A stretch of DNA of 64,000 bases from Glycocaulis sp051859565 (GTDB lineage Bacteria; Pseudomonadota; Alphaproteobacteria; Caulobacterales; Maricaulaceae), in assembly GCF_051859565.1 (NCBI RefSeq), contig NZ_JBHYFK010000001.1, forward strand, positions 62,001 to 126,000. Reading direction: 5' to 3'. Below the pieces are notes generated by a model that saw only the letters and a list, made by a program, of their open reading frames with translations, had not been told where the DNA came from and did not search any database. Below, piece after piece: positions 33,669-40,699 of the stretch (position 1 is its first letter; every line of letters begins with the position of its first letter). Both the position numbers and the translations under genes were made by a program.

Positions 33669-35576
33669 ATGACCTCTTCGTCCGACACAGCCGCCGAGAC
33701 CTTCAAGCGCGCGCTTACAGCGGCAACGCGGGCCATGGCGCGTGACCGGGAGCTGGAGGTGGCGTTCTCCGGCGACACGGCCACGCTGAGCGGCGGCAAG
33801 GCGATCCTGCCCGCCCTGTCGCCTGATCCCGGCCCGCTGGAGGCGGCCCGCCTGCGCGGCAAGGCCGATGCGCTGGCGCTCAAACGCGCCCTGCATGATA
33901 CCGATGCTCACAGTGCCGCCCTGCCGCCGGGCAGCGAGGCGCGCCGCATATTCGACGCCGTCGAGCAGGCGCGCTGCGAGGCGCTGGGCGCGCGCGCCAT
34001 GAAGGGCGTCGGCGAGAATATCAATGCCATGCTGGAGGAGCGCTATAGCCGCGCCGGTTTCCAGCAGGCCGAAGACCGCCAGAACGCCCCCTTGTCCGAA
34101 GCTTTGGCCATGCTGGTGCGCGAGCGCATCACCGGCATGAGCACACCTGACGCCGCCAGGGGGGTAATGAAGGTCTGGCGCGAGGACATTGAAAAATCTG
34201 CCGGAACCGCGCTGGACCAGCTGGCCGAAGCTGCGCAGGACCAGCGCGCCTTTGCAAAAGCCCTGCGGGAAGTAATCCGCGATCTCGATCTGGCTGACGA
34301 GCTGGGCGATGAGGCCGAAGAAGACCAGCCCGACGAGACCGAGGATTCCGGCCTCGAAAACCCGCCCGAAGAGGGCGATAGCGATGATGAGGATGGCAGC
34401 GAGGGCGAGGACAGTCAGGAGCGCTCTGACGCGTCCGGCACAGCCGCCGACGAGGAGGACATCTCCTTTGCCGAGGACAGCCAGACCCGCATTGATGCCG
34501 AGGACGAGCCCGGCGAGACCATGGAAGCGGCCCGGCCCAACTGGGTGCCGCCAAAGGGCGATGATCCCAATGCCTACAAGGTCTTCACCACCCGCCATGA
34601 CGAGATAATCGCCGCCGACACCTTGTGCGATGGCGAGGAGCTGTCCCGCCTGCGGCGCACGCTGGACCAGCACCTCAAAGGCCTTGAGGGCGCGGTTGGC
34701 CGCCTCGCCAACCGGCTGCAGCGCAAGCTCATGGCCCAGCAGAGCCGGTCATGGGCGTTCGATCAGGAGGAAGGGATACTCGATCCCGCCCGCCTGCCGC
34801 GCGTCATCATGGACCCGATGCTGCCGCTCTCCTTCAAGCAGGAGCGCGATACCGAATTCCGCGACACTATCGTCACGCTTCTCATCGACAATTCCGGCTC
34901 CATGCGCGGACGCCCCATTCTGGTGGCGGCTGCCTGCGCCGATATTCTCGCGCGCACGCTGGAACGCTGCGGGGTGAAGACCGAAATCCTGGGCTTTACC
35001 ACCCGCGCGTGGAAGGGCGGGCGCTCGAAGGAGGACTGGCTGGCCGCCGGCAAGCCGCCAAATCCCGGCCGTCTCAATGATTTGCGTCACATCATCTATA
35101 AGGGCGCCGACGCGCCCTGGCGGCGCACGCGCAATAATCTGGGCCTGATGCTGCGCGATGGCCTCCTGAAGGAAAATATCGACGGCGAAGCCCTGCAATG
35201 GGCGTGGAAGCGGCTGCTGGCGCGGCCTGAACAGCGCCGCATCCTCATGGTCATTTCCGATGGCGCGCCGGTTGATGATGGCACGCAGTCGGCCAACTCG
35301 CCCGCTTACCTCGAAAAGCATTTGCGCGAGATGATCCGCCTGATCGAAACCCGCTCGGAAGTGGAACTCCTCGCCATCGGCATCGGCCATGATGTGACGC
35401 GCTATTACAAGCGCGCCGTCACCATCGTCGATGTGGAACAGCTGGCAGGGGCCATGACCGACCAGCTGGCCAGCCTCTTTGACGAAAAACCGCGTACCCG
35501 GACCAAAAGCGAACCGCGCAAACCCTCCGGCGATGGCCTCTCCGCGCTGAAGCGCGCCGTCCGCGCGGATAGGTAG
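33669..35576 (+). CDS. cobT: Cobaltochelatase CobT subunit (VWA domain)
   Basis: 635 residues. The third subunit of the aerobic cobaltochelatase. It has an N-terminal helical region, a long acidic middle (about residues 215-290, DEAEEDQPDETEDSGLENPP and following) and a C-terminal von Willebrand A domain with the MIDAS motif LLIDNSGSMRGRPI and a VISDGAPVDDGTQ segment. It works with CobS as an ATP-dependent chaperone for CobN. Normally cobS and cobT are adjacent; here about 800 bases with a reverse-strand toxin-antitoxin pair intervene, so cobT needs its own promoter or readthrough. Confidence 0.95.
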   Translation: MTSSSDTAAETFKRALTAATRAMARDRELEVAFSGDTATLSGGKAILPALSPDPGPLEAARLRGKADALALKRALHDTDAHSAALPPGSEARRIFDAVEQARCEALGARAMKGVGENINAMLEERYSRAGFQQAEDRQNAPLSEALAMLVRERITGMSTPDAARGVMKVWREDIEKSAGTALDQLAEAAQDQRAFAKALREVIRDLDLADELGDEAEEDQPDETEDSGLENPPEEGDSDDEDGSEGEDSQERSDASGTAADEEDISFAEDSQTRIDAEDEPGETMEAARPNWVPPKGDDPNAYKVFTTRHDEIIAADTLCDGEELSRLRRTLDQHLKGLEGAVGRLANRLQRKLMAQQSRSWAFDQEEGILDPARLPRVIMDPMLPLSFKQERDTEFRDTIVTLLIDNSGSMRGRPILVAAACADILARTLERCGVKTEILGFTTRAWKGGRSKEDWLAAGKPPNPGRLNDLRHIIYKGADAPWRRTRNNLGLMLRDGLLKENIDGEALQWAWKRLLARPEQRRILMVISDGAPVDDGTQSANSPAYLEKHLREMIRLIETRSEVELLAIGIGHDVTRYYKRAVTIVDVEQLAGAMTDQLASLFDEKPRTRTKSEPRKPSGDGLSALKRAVRADR

Positions 35577-35596
35577 CGTTAGACGCTCTTTTTGAA

Positions 35597-35796
35597 CCTC
35601 CGGACGCGCAGCGATCCGGGGCCTGCTTCCTGAGAGGCTTTTCCCGCGACAGGTCCCGGATGGCCCTCCGGGCCTCCGGGAGTTCAGAAAATGTAGTCAC
35701 TGAAACCCCGGAACGCCGGAGGCGTATCCGGGGCCTCTCTCAGGACTATTCTGCAAATAGGTCCCGGCTCTGCGCTTCGCTTGGCCGGGAGTTCAG
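35597..35796. repeat. Two tandem copies of a palindromic repeat (family B) between cobT and the amidohydrolase
   Basis: Copy 1 is at 35597-35687 and copy 2 at 35706-35796. Both contain ATCCGGGGCCT followed by a YTCCTGAG/TCTCAGG segment, then AGGTCCCGG and finally CCGGGAGTTCAG. Hairpins form within each copy (for example AGGTCCCGG with CCGGGAGTT and CTCCGGA with TCCGGGG). Copy 2 overlaps the last codon of the convergent amidohydrolase gene: the TCA inside GTTCAG at 35793-35795 reads as its TGA stop. Confidence 0.8.
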
Positions 35797-37499
35797 CCCA
35801 ATTTTGCGTCACCCCCCCGCCAGACGATTTCCCCGCCAATCACCGTCATCACCGGCCTTGCGTGGCGCAAATCGAGATCGTCTGCCGTCATCAGATCCAT
35901 GTCGAAGACGGAGAAGTCGGCGAGCATGCCGGGCTGGATCGTGCCCAGCTCCTCCTCGCGGAAGGCGGCAAAGGCCGCATTGCTGGTGAAGAGGGCGAGC
36001 GCCTCATCGCGTGAAAGCGCCTGTTCGAGATGCCAGGTCGCAGGGTCAGCAAAGCCATCAAGATCGCGCCGGACGGTGGCCGCATAGAACTCGATGCGCG
36101 CCTCCCCGCGCTCCACCGGCGCATCAGACCCGCCCGCGATCACCGCGCCGCTGTCTGTAATGTCGCGCCACGCATAGGCCCCTGAAAGCCGCTGCAGGCC
36201 GAGACGGGCAGGCGCAAAGTGCAGATCACCAATGGCGTGGGAGGGCTGCATGGAGGCGATGAGGCCGAGCTCCGCAATGCGCGGCAGGTCTGAAGGGCTG
36301 ACGACTTGCGTATGCTCGATCCGCCAGCGGGGCTCATCTATCGCGCGGTCCTCCACCGGCACGCGGGCATAAGCCGCCTCCACCCAGTCCAGCACTGACC
36401 GGTTTCCCAGATCGCCAATGGCGTGGATGGCCAGCTGCACTCCATCGCGCAGGGCATCATCCATCATCGCGCCTGCAGCTTCCGCCTGCATCAGCATCAG
36501 GCCACGGTTGGCCGGATCATCGGCGTAAGGATTGAGGAGCGCTGCGCCGCGTGAACCCAGCGCGCCGTCTGCATAGAGCTTTACCGCCCGCGCGGTGACC
36601 TGCCCTGATGCGTGCTGGCGCGGCGCGTTGGCCGCGACGTCGGCGTAATCACCCGGATTGGCCGAGACATGGACACGAAGCGGTAGCCGGCCTTCATCGG
36701 CGAGGCGTTCAAGGATCGCGACATCCCGGTAAGGCACGCTCATATCGTGCACACCGGTCCAGCCATAGCTGGCCATCACGCGCGCACCGGCGGCGTAAAT
36801 CTCCACCCGTTCGGCCTCTGTCGGTTCGCCCAGCAGCGCGCGGAACGGGGCCATGGCGGTGTCGATAATCATGCCGGTCGCCCGGCCATCCTCGCCCCGC
36901 AATATCGCCCCGCCATCAGGATCAGGCGTCTCATCGGTCACGCCCGCCGCCTCAATCGCGGCTGTGTTGGCAACCAGCGCATGACCATCGGCGCGGATCA
37001 GGATGACGGGCCGGTCCGCCACCACTGCATCGAGATCAGCGGCACCCGGAAAGCGCGCTTCAGGCCAGTGCGTCTCGATCCAGCCGCGCCCGAACACCAC
37101 GCCTTCGCTGTTGGTTTCAGCATAGGCCGCCACACGCGCCTGCAGGTCCGCGATGGACGCAGTTTCCTCAAGGTTCAGCGTGCGCTCGCGCTGGCCGATC
37201 CCGATGAGGTGGGCGTGGGAGTCGGTAAAGCCCGGAAACATGGCCGCGCCGGCCAGATCAACCGTTTCGGTATAGCTGCCGGTGAACTCTGCCAGCCCCG
37301 CCGCATCGCCCGCATAGACGATCCGGCCCTCACGCACCGCGACGGCCTCAACTGTGTTACCAAGCCCGGTATGAATGGTGCCGCCGGTGAAGATGCGCTC
37401 CGCCGCTTCGCTGGGCGCCGGCCCGTTTTCAGACGTGCCATTGCAGGCCCCTAGAAGCCCCACAGAAACGATTGTCATGAGTGTGATGGTGCGGATCAT
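35793..37499 (-). CDS. Amidohydrolase family protein (YtcJ-like), predicted lipoprotein
   Basis: 568 residues from the ATG at 37499, which has GGGAGGG upstream. A lipobox LLGAC ends the hydrophobic start (about residues 1-19). The amidohydrolase-3/YtcJ type is shown by FPGFTDSHAHLIGIG (metal-binding HxH), the middle GWTGVHDMSVPY, LAIHAIGDLGNRSVLDW and RIEHTQVVSPSDLP, and by the C-terminal ASMQPSHA and IAGGSDAPVERGEARIEFYA. It would hydrolyse an amide or ester outside the cytoplasm; substrate unknown. A longer frame exists but would hide the signal peptide. A repeat copy supplies its stop codon. Confidence 0.9.
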   Translation of the reverse strand: MIRTITLMTIVSVGLLGACNGTSENGPAPSEAAERIFTGGTIHTGLGNTVEAVAVREGRIVYAGDAAGLAEFTGSYTETVDLAGAAMFPGFTDSHAHLIGIGQRERTLNLEETASIADLQARVAAYAETNSEGVVFGRGWIETHWPEARFPGAADLDAVVADRPVILIRADGHALVANTAAIEAAGVTDETPDPDGGAILRGEDGRATGMIIDTAMAPFRALLGEPTEAERVEIYAAGARVMASYGWTGVHDMSVPYRDVAILERLADEGRLPLRVHVSANPGDYADVAANAPRQHASGQVTARAVKLYADGALGSRGAALLNPYADDPANRGLMLMQAEAAGAMMDDALRDGVQLAIHAIGDLGNRSVLDWVEAAYARVPVEDRAIDEPRWRIEHTQVVSPSDLPRIAELGLIASMQPSHAIGDLHFAPARLGLQRLSGAYAWRDITDSGAVIAGGSDAPVERGEARIEFYAATVRRDLDGFADPATWHLEQALSRDEALALFTSNAAFAAFREEELGTIQPGMLADFSVFDMDLMTADDLDLRHARPVMTVIGGEIVWRGGDAKLG

Positions 37500-37582
37500 C
37501 TGGCCCTCCCGAAGCGCTTCAGCGGGCAAGCTAGGCCGTTTAGCGGAAGGGATCAAAGCCTGCCGCACTGCTGCATGCCAGC

Positions 37583-37629
37583 TTGACGATATATTCCCCG
37601 ATGGTTATTGATCTGCCAATGCATAACCA
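37583..37629 (+). promoter_or_regulatory. arsR operon promoter and inverted-repeat operator
   Basis: TTGACG (37583-37588) and TATTGA (37606-37611) are 17 bases apart. TGGTTAT (37602-37608) and ATAACCA (37623-37629) form an inverted repeat with a 14-base spacer covering the -10 region and start site, 16 bases before the ArsR ATG. The position suits autorepression by the ArsR-type protein. Confidence 0.55.
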
Positions 37630-37644
37630 GATGATTATGAGTTT

Positions 37645-37968
37645 ATGAAACAGACACCAGATCCGCTCTTTCGTTCGCTCGCCGATCCCACGCGAAGGGA
37701 GATCTTTGAGCGCCTGTGCCGCGAAGGCGAACAGACAGTGGGTACGCTCACCCGCCACGCGGGCATTTCTCAGCCCGCCGTGTCCAAGCACTTACGCGTC
37801 CTGACAGAAGCCGATCTCGTTTCCGGCCGGCCGCAGGGGCGTGAGGTCTATTACAGCGTCCGGCAGGGCGCATTGGACCCGCTGGTCCACTGGACCGAGC
37901 AGATGAAGACGGTCTGGGAGGCGCGGATCGACCGTCTGGAGGAGCTTTTGAACAGGATGGACCAATGA
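37645..37968 (+). CDS. ArsR-family transcriptional regulator
   Basis: 107 residues, a single winged helix: LADPTRREIFERLCREGEQT then VGTLTRHAGISQPAVSKHLR (recognition helix) and LVSGRPQGREVYYSVRQGAL (wing). The metal-binding Cys pair of true arsenic/cadmium sensors is absent, so this is the non-metal subgroup that usually sits next to SRPBCC (AHSA1) proteins, as here. It overlaps the next gene at ATGA. A likely autoregulatory palindrome covers its promoter. Confidence 0.93.
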   Translation: MKQTPDPLFRSLADPTRREIFERLCREGEQTVGTLTRHAGISQPAVSKHLRVLTEADLVSGRPQGREVYYSVRQGALDPLVHWTEQMKTVWEARIDRLEELLNRMDQ

Positions 37969-38378
37969 TGCAGCCCGAAACGGCGCCCCGCAGCGTTATC
38001 GTGGAACGTCATCTGCCGCATCCGCCCGAAAAAGTATGGCGCGCGCTGACGACAAATCACCTGATCGCAGAATGGCTGATGGAAACCGATTTCAAGCCGG
38101 AACCGGGGCACCGCTTCACGTTCACGCAAAGCTGGGGGAGCATCAGCTGCGAGGTGCTCAGCGCCGAACCGCTGCGCGCGCTTGCCTATAGCTGGAACAG
38201 TCAAGACTTGGAAACGGTGGTGAGCTGGACGCTGACCCCTGTTCCGGGCGGCACGCATCTGCGCATGGAACAGACCGGCTTCCGCAAAGGACAGGCGCGC
38301 TATTTTGGCGGTGCCCAGGCCGGATGGCCCCGTTTCCTCGACGCCCTCGAACAACTTCTCGATCAGACGCACCAGTAA
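37965..38378 (+). CDS. SRPBCC (AHSA1/START-like) domain protein
   Basis: 137 residues. The hydrophobic-cavity fold is recognised from VIVERHLPHPPEKVWRALTT, IAEWLMETDFKPEPGHRFTF and the C-terminal GAQAGWPRFLDALEQLLDQ. Its substrate is unknown; such proteins bind lipids, polyketides or hydrophobic ligands. It overlaps the ArsR gene by ATGA, so the two are translated together, a common arrangement. Confidence 0.92.
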   Translation: MMQPETAPRSVIVERHLPHPPEKVWRALTTNHLIAEWLMETDFKPEPGHRFTFTQSWGSISCEVLSAEPLRALAYSWNSQDLETVVSWTLTPVPGGTHLRMEQTGFRKGQARYFGGAQAGWPRFLDALEQLLDQTHQ

Positions 38379-38389
38379 GGGAGTTTTGC

Positions 38390-38599
38390 ATGACCACCAG
38401 CATCTTCATCCGCCAGAGTCATCGATGGGTGGCCGTGTTCTTCACCCTCACGGTGATTGGCAATTTTGCCGCCATCGCAGCTATCGGTGAGCCACCGGCT
38501 TGGATCACCTACGCGCCCTTGCCGCCACTATTCCTATTGCTGGCCAGCGGCATGTATCTGTTCGTGTTGCCCTATGTCACGAAGCGGAAGCCTGCATAA
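38390..38599 (+). CDS. Small two-helix membrane protein in the ArsR operon
   Basis: 69 residues from the ATG at 38390, preceded by GGGAG. Two hydrophobic helices (about residues 13-32 and 43-64, LPPLFLLLASGMYLFVLPYV) with a short GEPPAWITYA loop. Similar short proteins occur after ArsR/SRPBCC pairs; no function is known. It is the last gene before the convergent rpmB terminator. Confidence 0.75.
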   Translation: MTTSIFIRQSHRWVAVFFTLTVIGNFAAIAAIGEPPAWITYAPLPPLFLLLASGMYLFVLPYVTKRKPA

Positions 38600-38635
38600 C
38601 CGGGCTTGCTTCAGGATATATTGGCCGGAAAAAGA

Positions 38636-38665
38636 AAACGCCCGCCTCTAGCGAGACGGGCGTTT
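38636..38665 (-). terminator. Rho-independent terminator of rpmB
   Basis: AAACGCCCG (38636-38644) pairs with CGGGCGTTT (38657-38665). Read on the minus strand the stem is followed by CTTTTTCC, so it terminates rpmB, 29 bases past its stop; from the plus side it would also block readthrough from the ArsR operon. Confidence 0.85.
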
Positions 38666-38693
38666 GATCTTTCCAAGGCAGGAAGAAAGGGGC

Positions 38694-38987
38694 TTAGGCC
38701 GCCGCTTCGCCTTGCGCCTTTTTCAGCTCGCGCTTCACTTTCAGCGCGCCAGCCGAGAGATTCTCGTCGCGGGCTTTGAGCAGGAACGGGTCGAGACCGC
38801 CCACATGGTCCACGCTGCGCAGGGCTTTCGCCGCAATGCGGAATTTGAACGCGCGGCCCAGAGCCTCCGACGCCAGCGTGACGTCGATCAGGTTCGGCAG
38901 GAAGCGCCGGCGGGTCTTGTTATTGGCGTGGGACACGTTGTTGCCCGACATTGGGCCGGTCCCGGTCAGTTCGCAGCGGCGCGCCAT
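38694..38987 (-). CDS. rpmB: 50S ribosomal protein L28
   Basis: 97 residues. L28 begins MARRCELTGTGPMSGNNVSH, the family signature, and continues with NKTRRRFLPNLIDV and LRSVDHVGGLDPFLLKAR. The ATG at 38987 was chosen over one seven codons upstream because L28 starts at this MARRC. A consensus-like housekeeping promoter lies about 75 bases upstream and a terminator downstream, so it is its own transcription unit. Confidence 0.98.
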   Translation of the reverse strand: MARRCELTGTGPMSGNNVSHANNKTRRRFLPNLIDVTLASEALGRAFKFRIAAKALRSVDHVGGLDPFLLKARDENLSAGALKVKRELKKAQGEAAA

Positions 38988-39066
38988 GGCTTCCACCTTC
39001 TCTTGCAAAGTCGCGTTCTAGAATATTGTCTCGCGCAAGGAAGAGCCTCCAGCGCAAGGAGCGCGG

Positions 39067-39095
39067 GTGTTAGCCGAGAGGGCGCGCAACGTCAA
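39067..39095 (-). promoter_or_regulatory. rpmB promoter matching the Caulobacter-type housekeeping consensus
   Basis: On the minus strand TTGACG (39090-39095) is followed at 14-16 bases by GCTAACAC (39067-39074), close to the Caulobacter sigma-73 pattern TTGACGS-N10-14-GCTANAWC with one mismatch in the -10. The start point would be near 39060, giving a leader of about 70 bases. Confidence 0.75.
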
Positions 39096-39214
39096 GCCGG
39101 GCCTGTATATGAGCGCGCTGCCTGAACCGGATGCCACAACACTGCCGTGTTCATCGTGCAGACAGCTTGGGAACGCGATAGAATATCTGTGCAATCATCC
39201 TGCTGGAGCGAACC

Positions 39215-40018
39215 ATGCGATTGAAAGCCCTTCTGGCCATGACGGCCCTGGCCGTTCTGCCCGCCCTGCCAGCCAGCGCAGACACGGGAACCCGGCTCGC
39301 CGCACCCCCGGAAAGCCTGTTTGTCCAGTATTCCGGGTCATTATTGCTGATCCCGGTCGCGAACATCTCCATCAACGCGGTCTGGCCCGGCGACACCTAT
39401 TCGGCAACCGCCACCTTCCAGTCGGGCGGACTGCTGCGCTGGTTCGACGACACCAATATCGAGGCCGGCGTGTCGGGCTATGTCCGTGAAGACGGGCTGG
39501 ACCCATGGCGCTATCAGCACCTCAACCATGCCAGCGGCAAGGGCCGCATCGTGGCCGTGAACTTCGTTGAAGGCATGGCCGTGCCCGATATCAACCCGCC
39601 TTTCGGCTCGATGGGTGATCCGGCGGCCAGCGATGAAGACCGCGCGGGCGCGATTGATCCCATTTCGGGCATTCTCAACATGATGCTGACCGCACCGATG
39701 ACGGCCAATGGCGAGCCCTGCTCCGGCCGGGTCCCGATCTTTGACGGCCGGGCACGCTATAATCTGCGTCTGGAAAATGGCGGTATGAGCAACGTGAACA
39801 CACGCGCCTGGTCTGGTGAAGCGCTGGTCTGCCGCGCTTATGTCGAACCGATCAGCGGCTATGAGGAAGGCAAGCGCCCGACCGAGGAAGACACCAACCG
39901 CCCGGTAACGATGTGGCTGGCCCAGCACGGTGATGTCTGGGTGCCGGTGCGCTACCGCGCCAACACCCGCATTGGCAACCTGACGATCAACGCCACGCAT
40001 CTGCGCGTGGGCGGTTAG
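39215..40018 (+). CDS. DUF3108-domain secreted protein
   Basis: 267 residues with a signal peptide (residues 1-22, LLAMTALAVLPALPASADTG). DUF3108 features: a beta-rich body with QYSGSLLLIPVANISINAVW, YQHLNHASGKGRIVAVNFV and PVFDG-like PIFDGRARYNLRLENG, ending with VPVRYRANTRIGNLTINATH. Members are periplasmic beta-barrel-like proteins of unknown role, commonly placed near rpmB in this group. Its TAG overlaps the TAA of the convergent vapC gene (TTAG at 40015-40018). Confidence 0.85.
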   Translation: MRLKALLAMTALAVLPALPASADTGTRLAAPPESLFVQYSGSLLLIPVANISINAVWPGDTYSATATFQSGGLLRWFDDTNIEAGVSGYVREDGLDPWRYQHLNHASGKGRIVAVNFVEGMAVPDINPPFGSMGDPAASDEDRAGAIDPISGILNMMLTAPMTANGEPCSGRVPIFDGRARYNLRLENGGMSNVNTRAWSGEALVCRAYVEPISGYEEGKRPTEEDTNRPVTMWLAQHGDVWVPVRYRANTRIGNLTINATHLRVGG

Positions 40019-40383
40019 GCGAAATCCACAGCCAGGCCTAGCCGGTCAAGGACCCGCGCCAGACGCCTGTCGCGGGTCCATAAGCCTTGTAGCGCACCCA
40101 GCTTTGCCGATGCGGCGAGATGTGCGTCAAGATAACCGATACCGCTGCCCGCAAGACCGTGCTGATCGATAAGGCGGCGCACCTCCTCATCAGCAGCCAG
40201 GGGCGCGATGGGCAGGTTTTCCATATCAGCCAGAATATCCGCCCGGTCTGACAGGTTTCCGAGCGCCAGCTCACCAATGATGAAGGGATGGCACACGGCC
40301 TGCCCATTCATCAGCAGGCCAGCCAGCAGCGGTTCGCCGGAACGTAGATGATCTACCCACACCGATGTATCGACGAGGATCAA
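40015..40383 (-). CDS. vapC: VapC-type PIN-domain ribonuclease toxin (second module)
   Basis: 122 residues. PIN-domain acidic residues are in ILVDTSVWVDHLR (Asp4), IIGELALG (Glu), GYLDAHLAAS (Asp) and LWTRDRRLARV (Asp). As in the other VapC of this window, no ATG or GTG precedes the catalytic Asp; the only start is TTG at 40383, overlapping the antitoxin's TGA stop as TTGA. Its stop overlaps that of the DUF3108 gene. The protein belongs to the group typical of tRNA/rRNA-cleaving VapC, but the target is unknown. Confidence 0.87.
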   Translation of the reverse strand: MILVDTSVWVDHLRSGEPLLAGLLMNGQAVCHPFIIGELALGNLSDRADILADMENLPIAPLAADEEVRRLIDQHGLAGSGIGYLDAHLAASAKLGALQGLWTRDRRLARVLDRLGLAVDFA

Positions 40384-40577
40384 GCAGGTTCGCCCTGCCG
40401 CCGGGGAACGGGCCGCAAATCTGGCTGCGTGCCCCCCAGCCGGGCGAGGCGGCGCGCGCTCTCGCGCTCGATCAGGGCCTTCATGGCCTCTCGGACAAGA
40501 GCGGCGCGCTCTTCAATACCTGTAAGCTTTACGGCCTTTTCGAGCAGATCATCATCAAGGTTCAAGGTCGTACGCAT
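40380..40577 (-). CDS. vapB: VapB-type antitoxin
   Basis: 65 residues. The N-terminal ribbon-helix-helix start MRTTLNLDDDLLEKAVKLTG, then ERAALVREAMKALIERESAR, is the VapB DNA-binding dimer; the short Pro/Arg-rich C-terminus (GTQPDLRPVPRRQGEPA) would contact the toxin. GGAG precedes the ATG by nine bases. It is coupled to the vapC downstream. Its family differs from the Phd-type antitoxin at 33267-33533. Confidence 0.85.
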   Translation of the reverse strand: MRTTLNLDDDLLEKAVKLTGIEERAALVREAMKALIERESARRLARLGGTQPDLRPVPRRQGEPA

Positions 40578-40699
40578 GGCAGACGCTCCGGTTCAGGCAT
40601 CCATTTTAGCATCAATCGATGCCAGTATCCATGCCTGCCATCCGCCCTTAAACCGGCGCGCGCTACACCCTATCTTTCAGGCTTGAAAGCGAGGCGGTC

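Noticed and set aside
40610..40623. GCATC-AATC-GATGC as the VapB operator
   Set aside because: The arms pair over only five bases and the position before the antitoxin is not distinctive enough to support a call.
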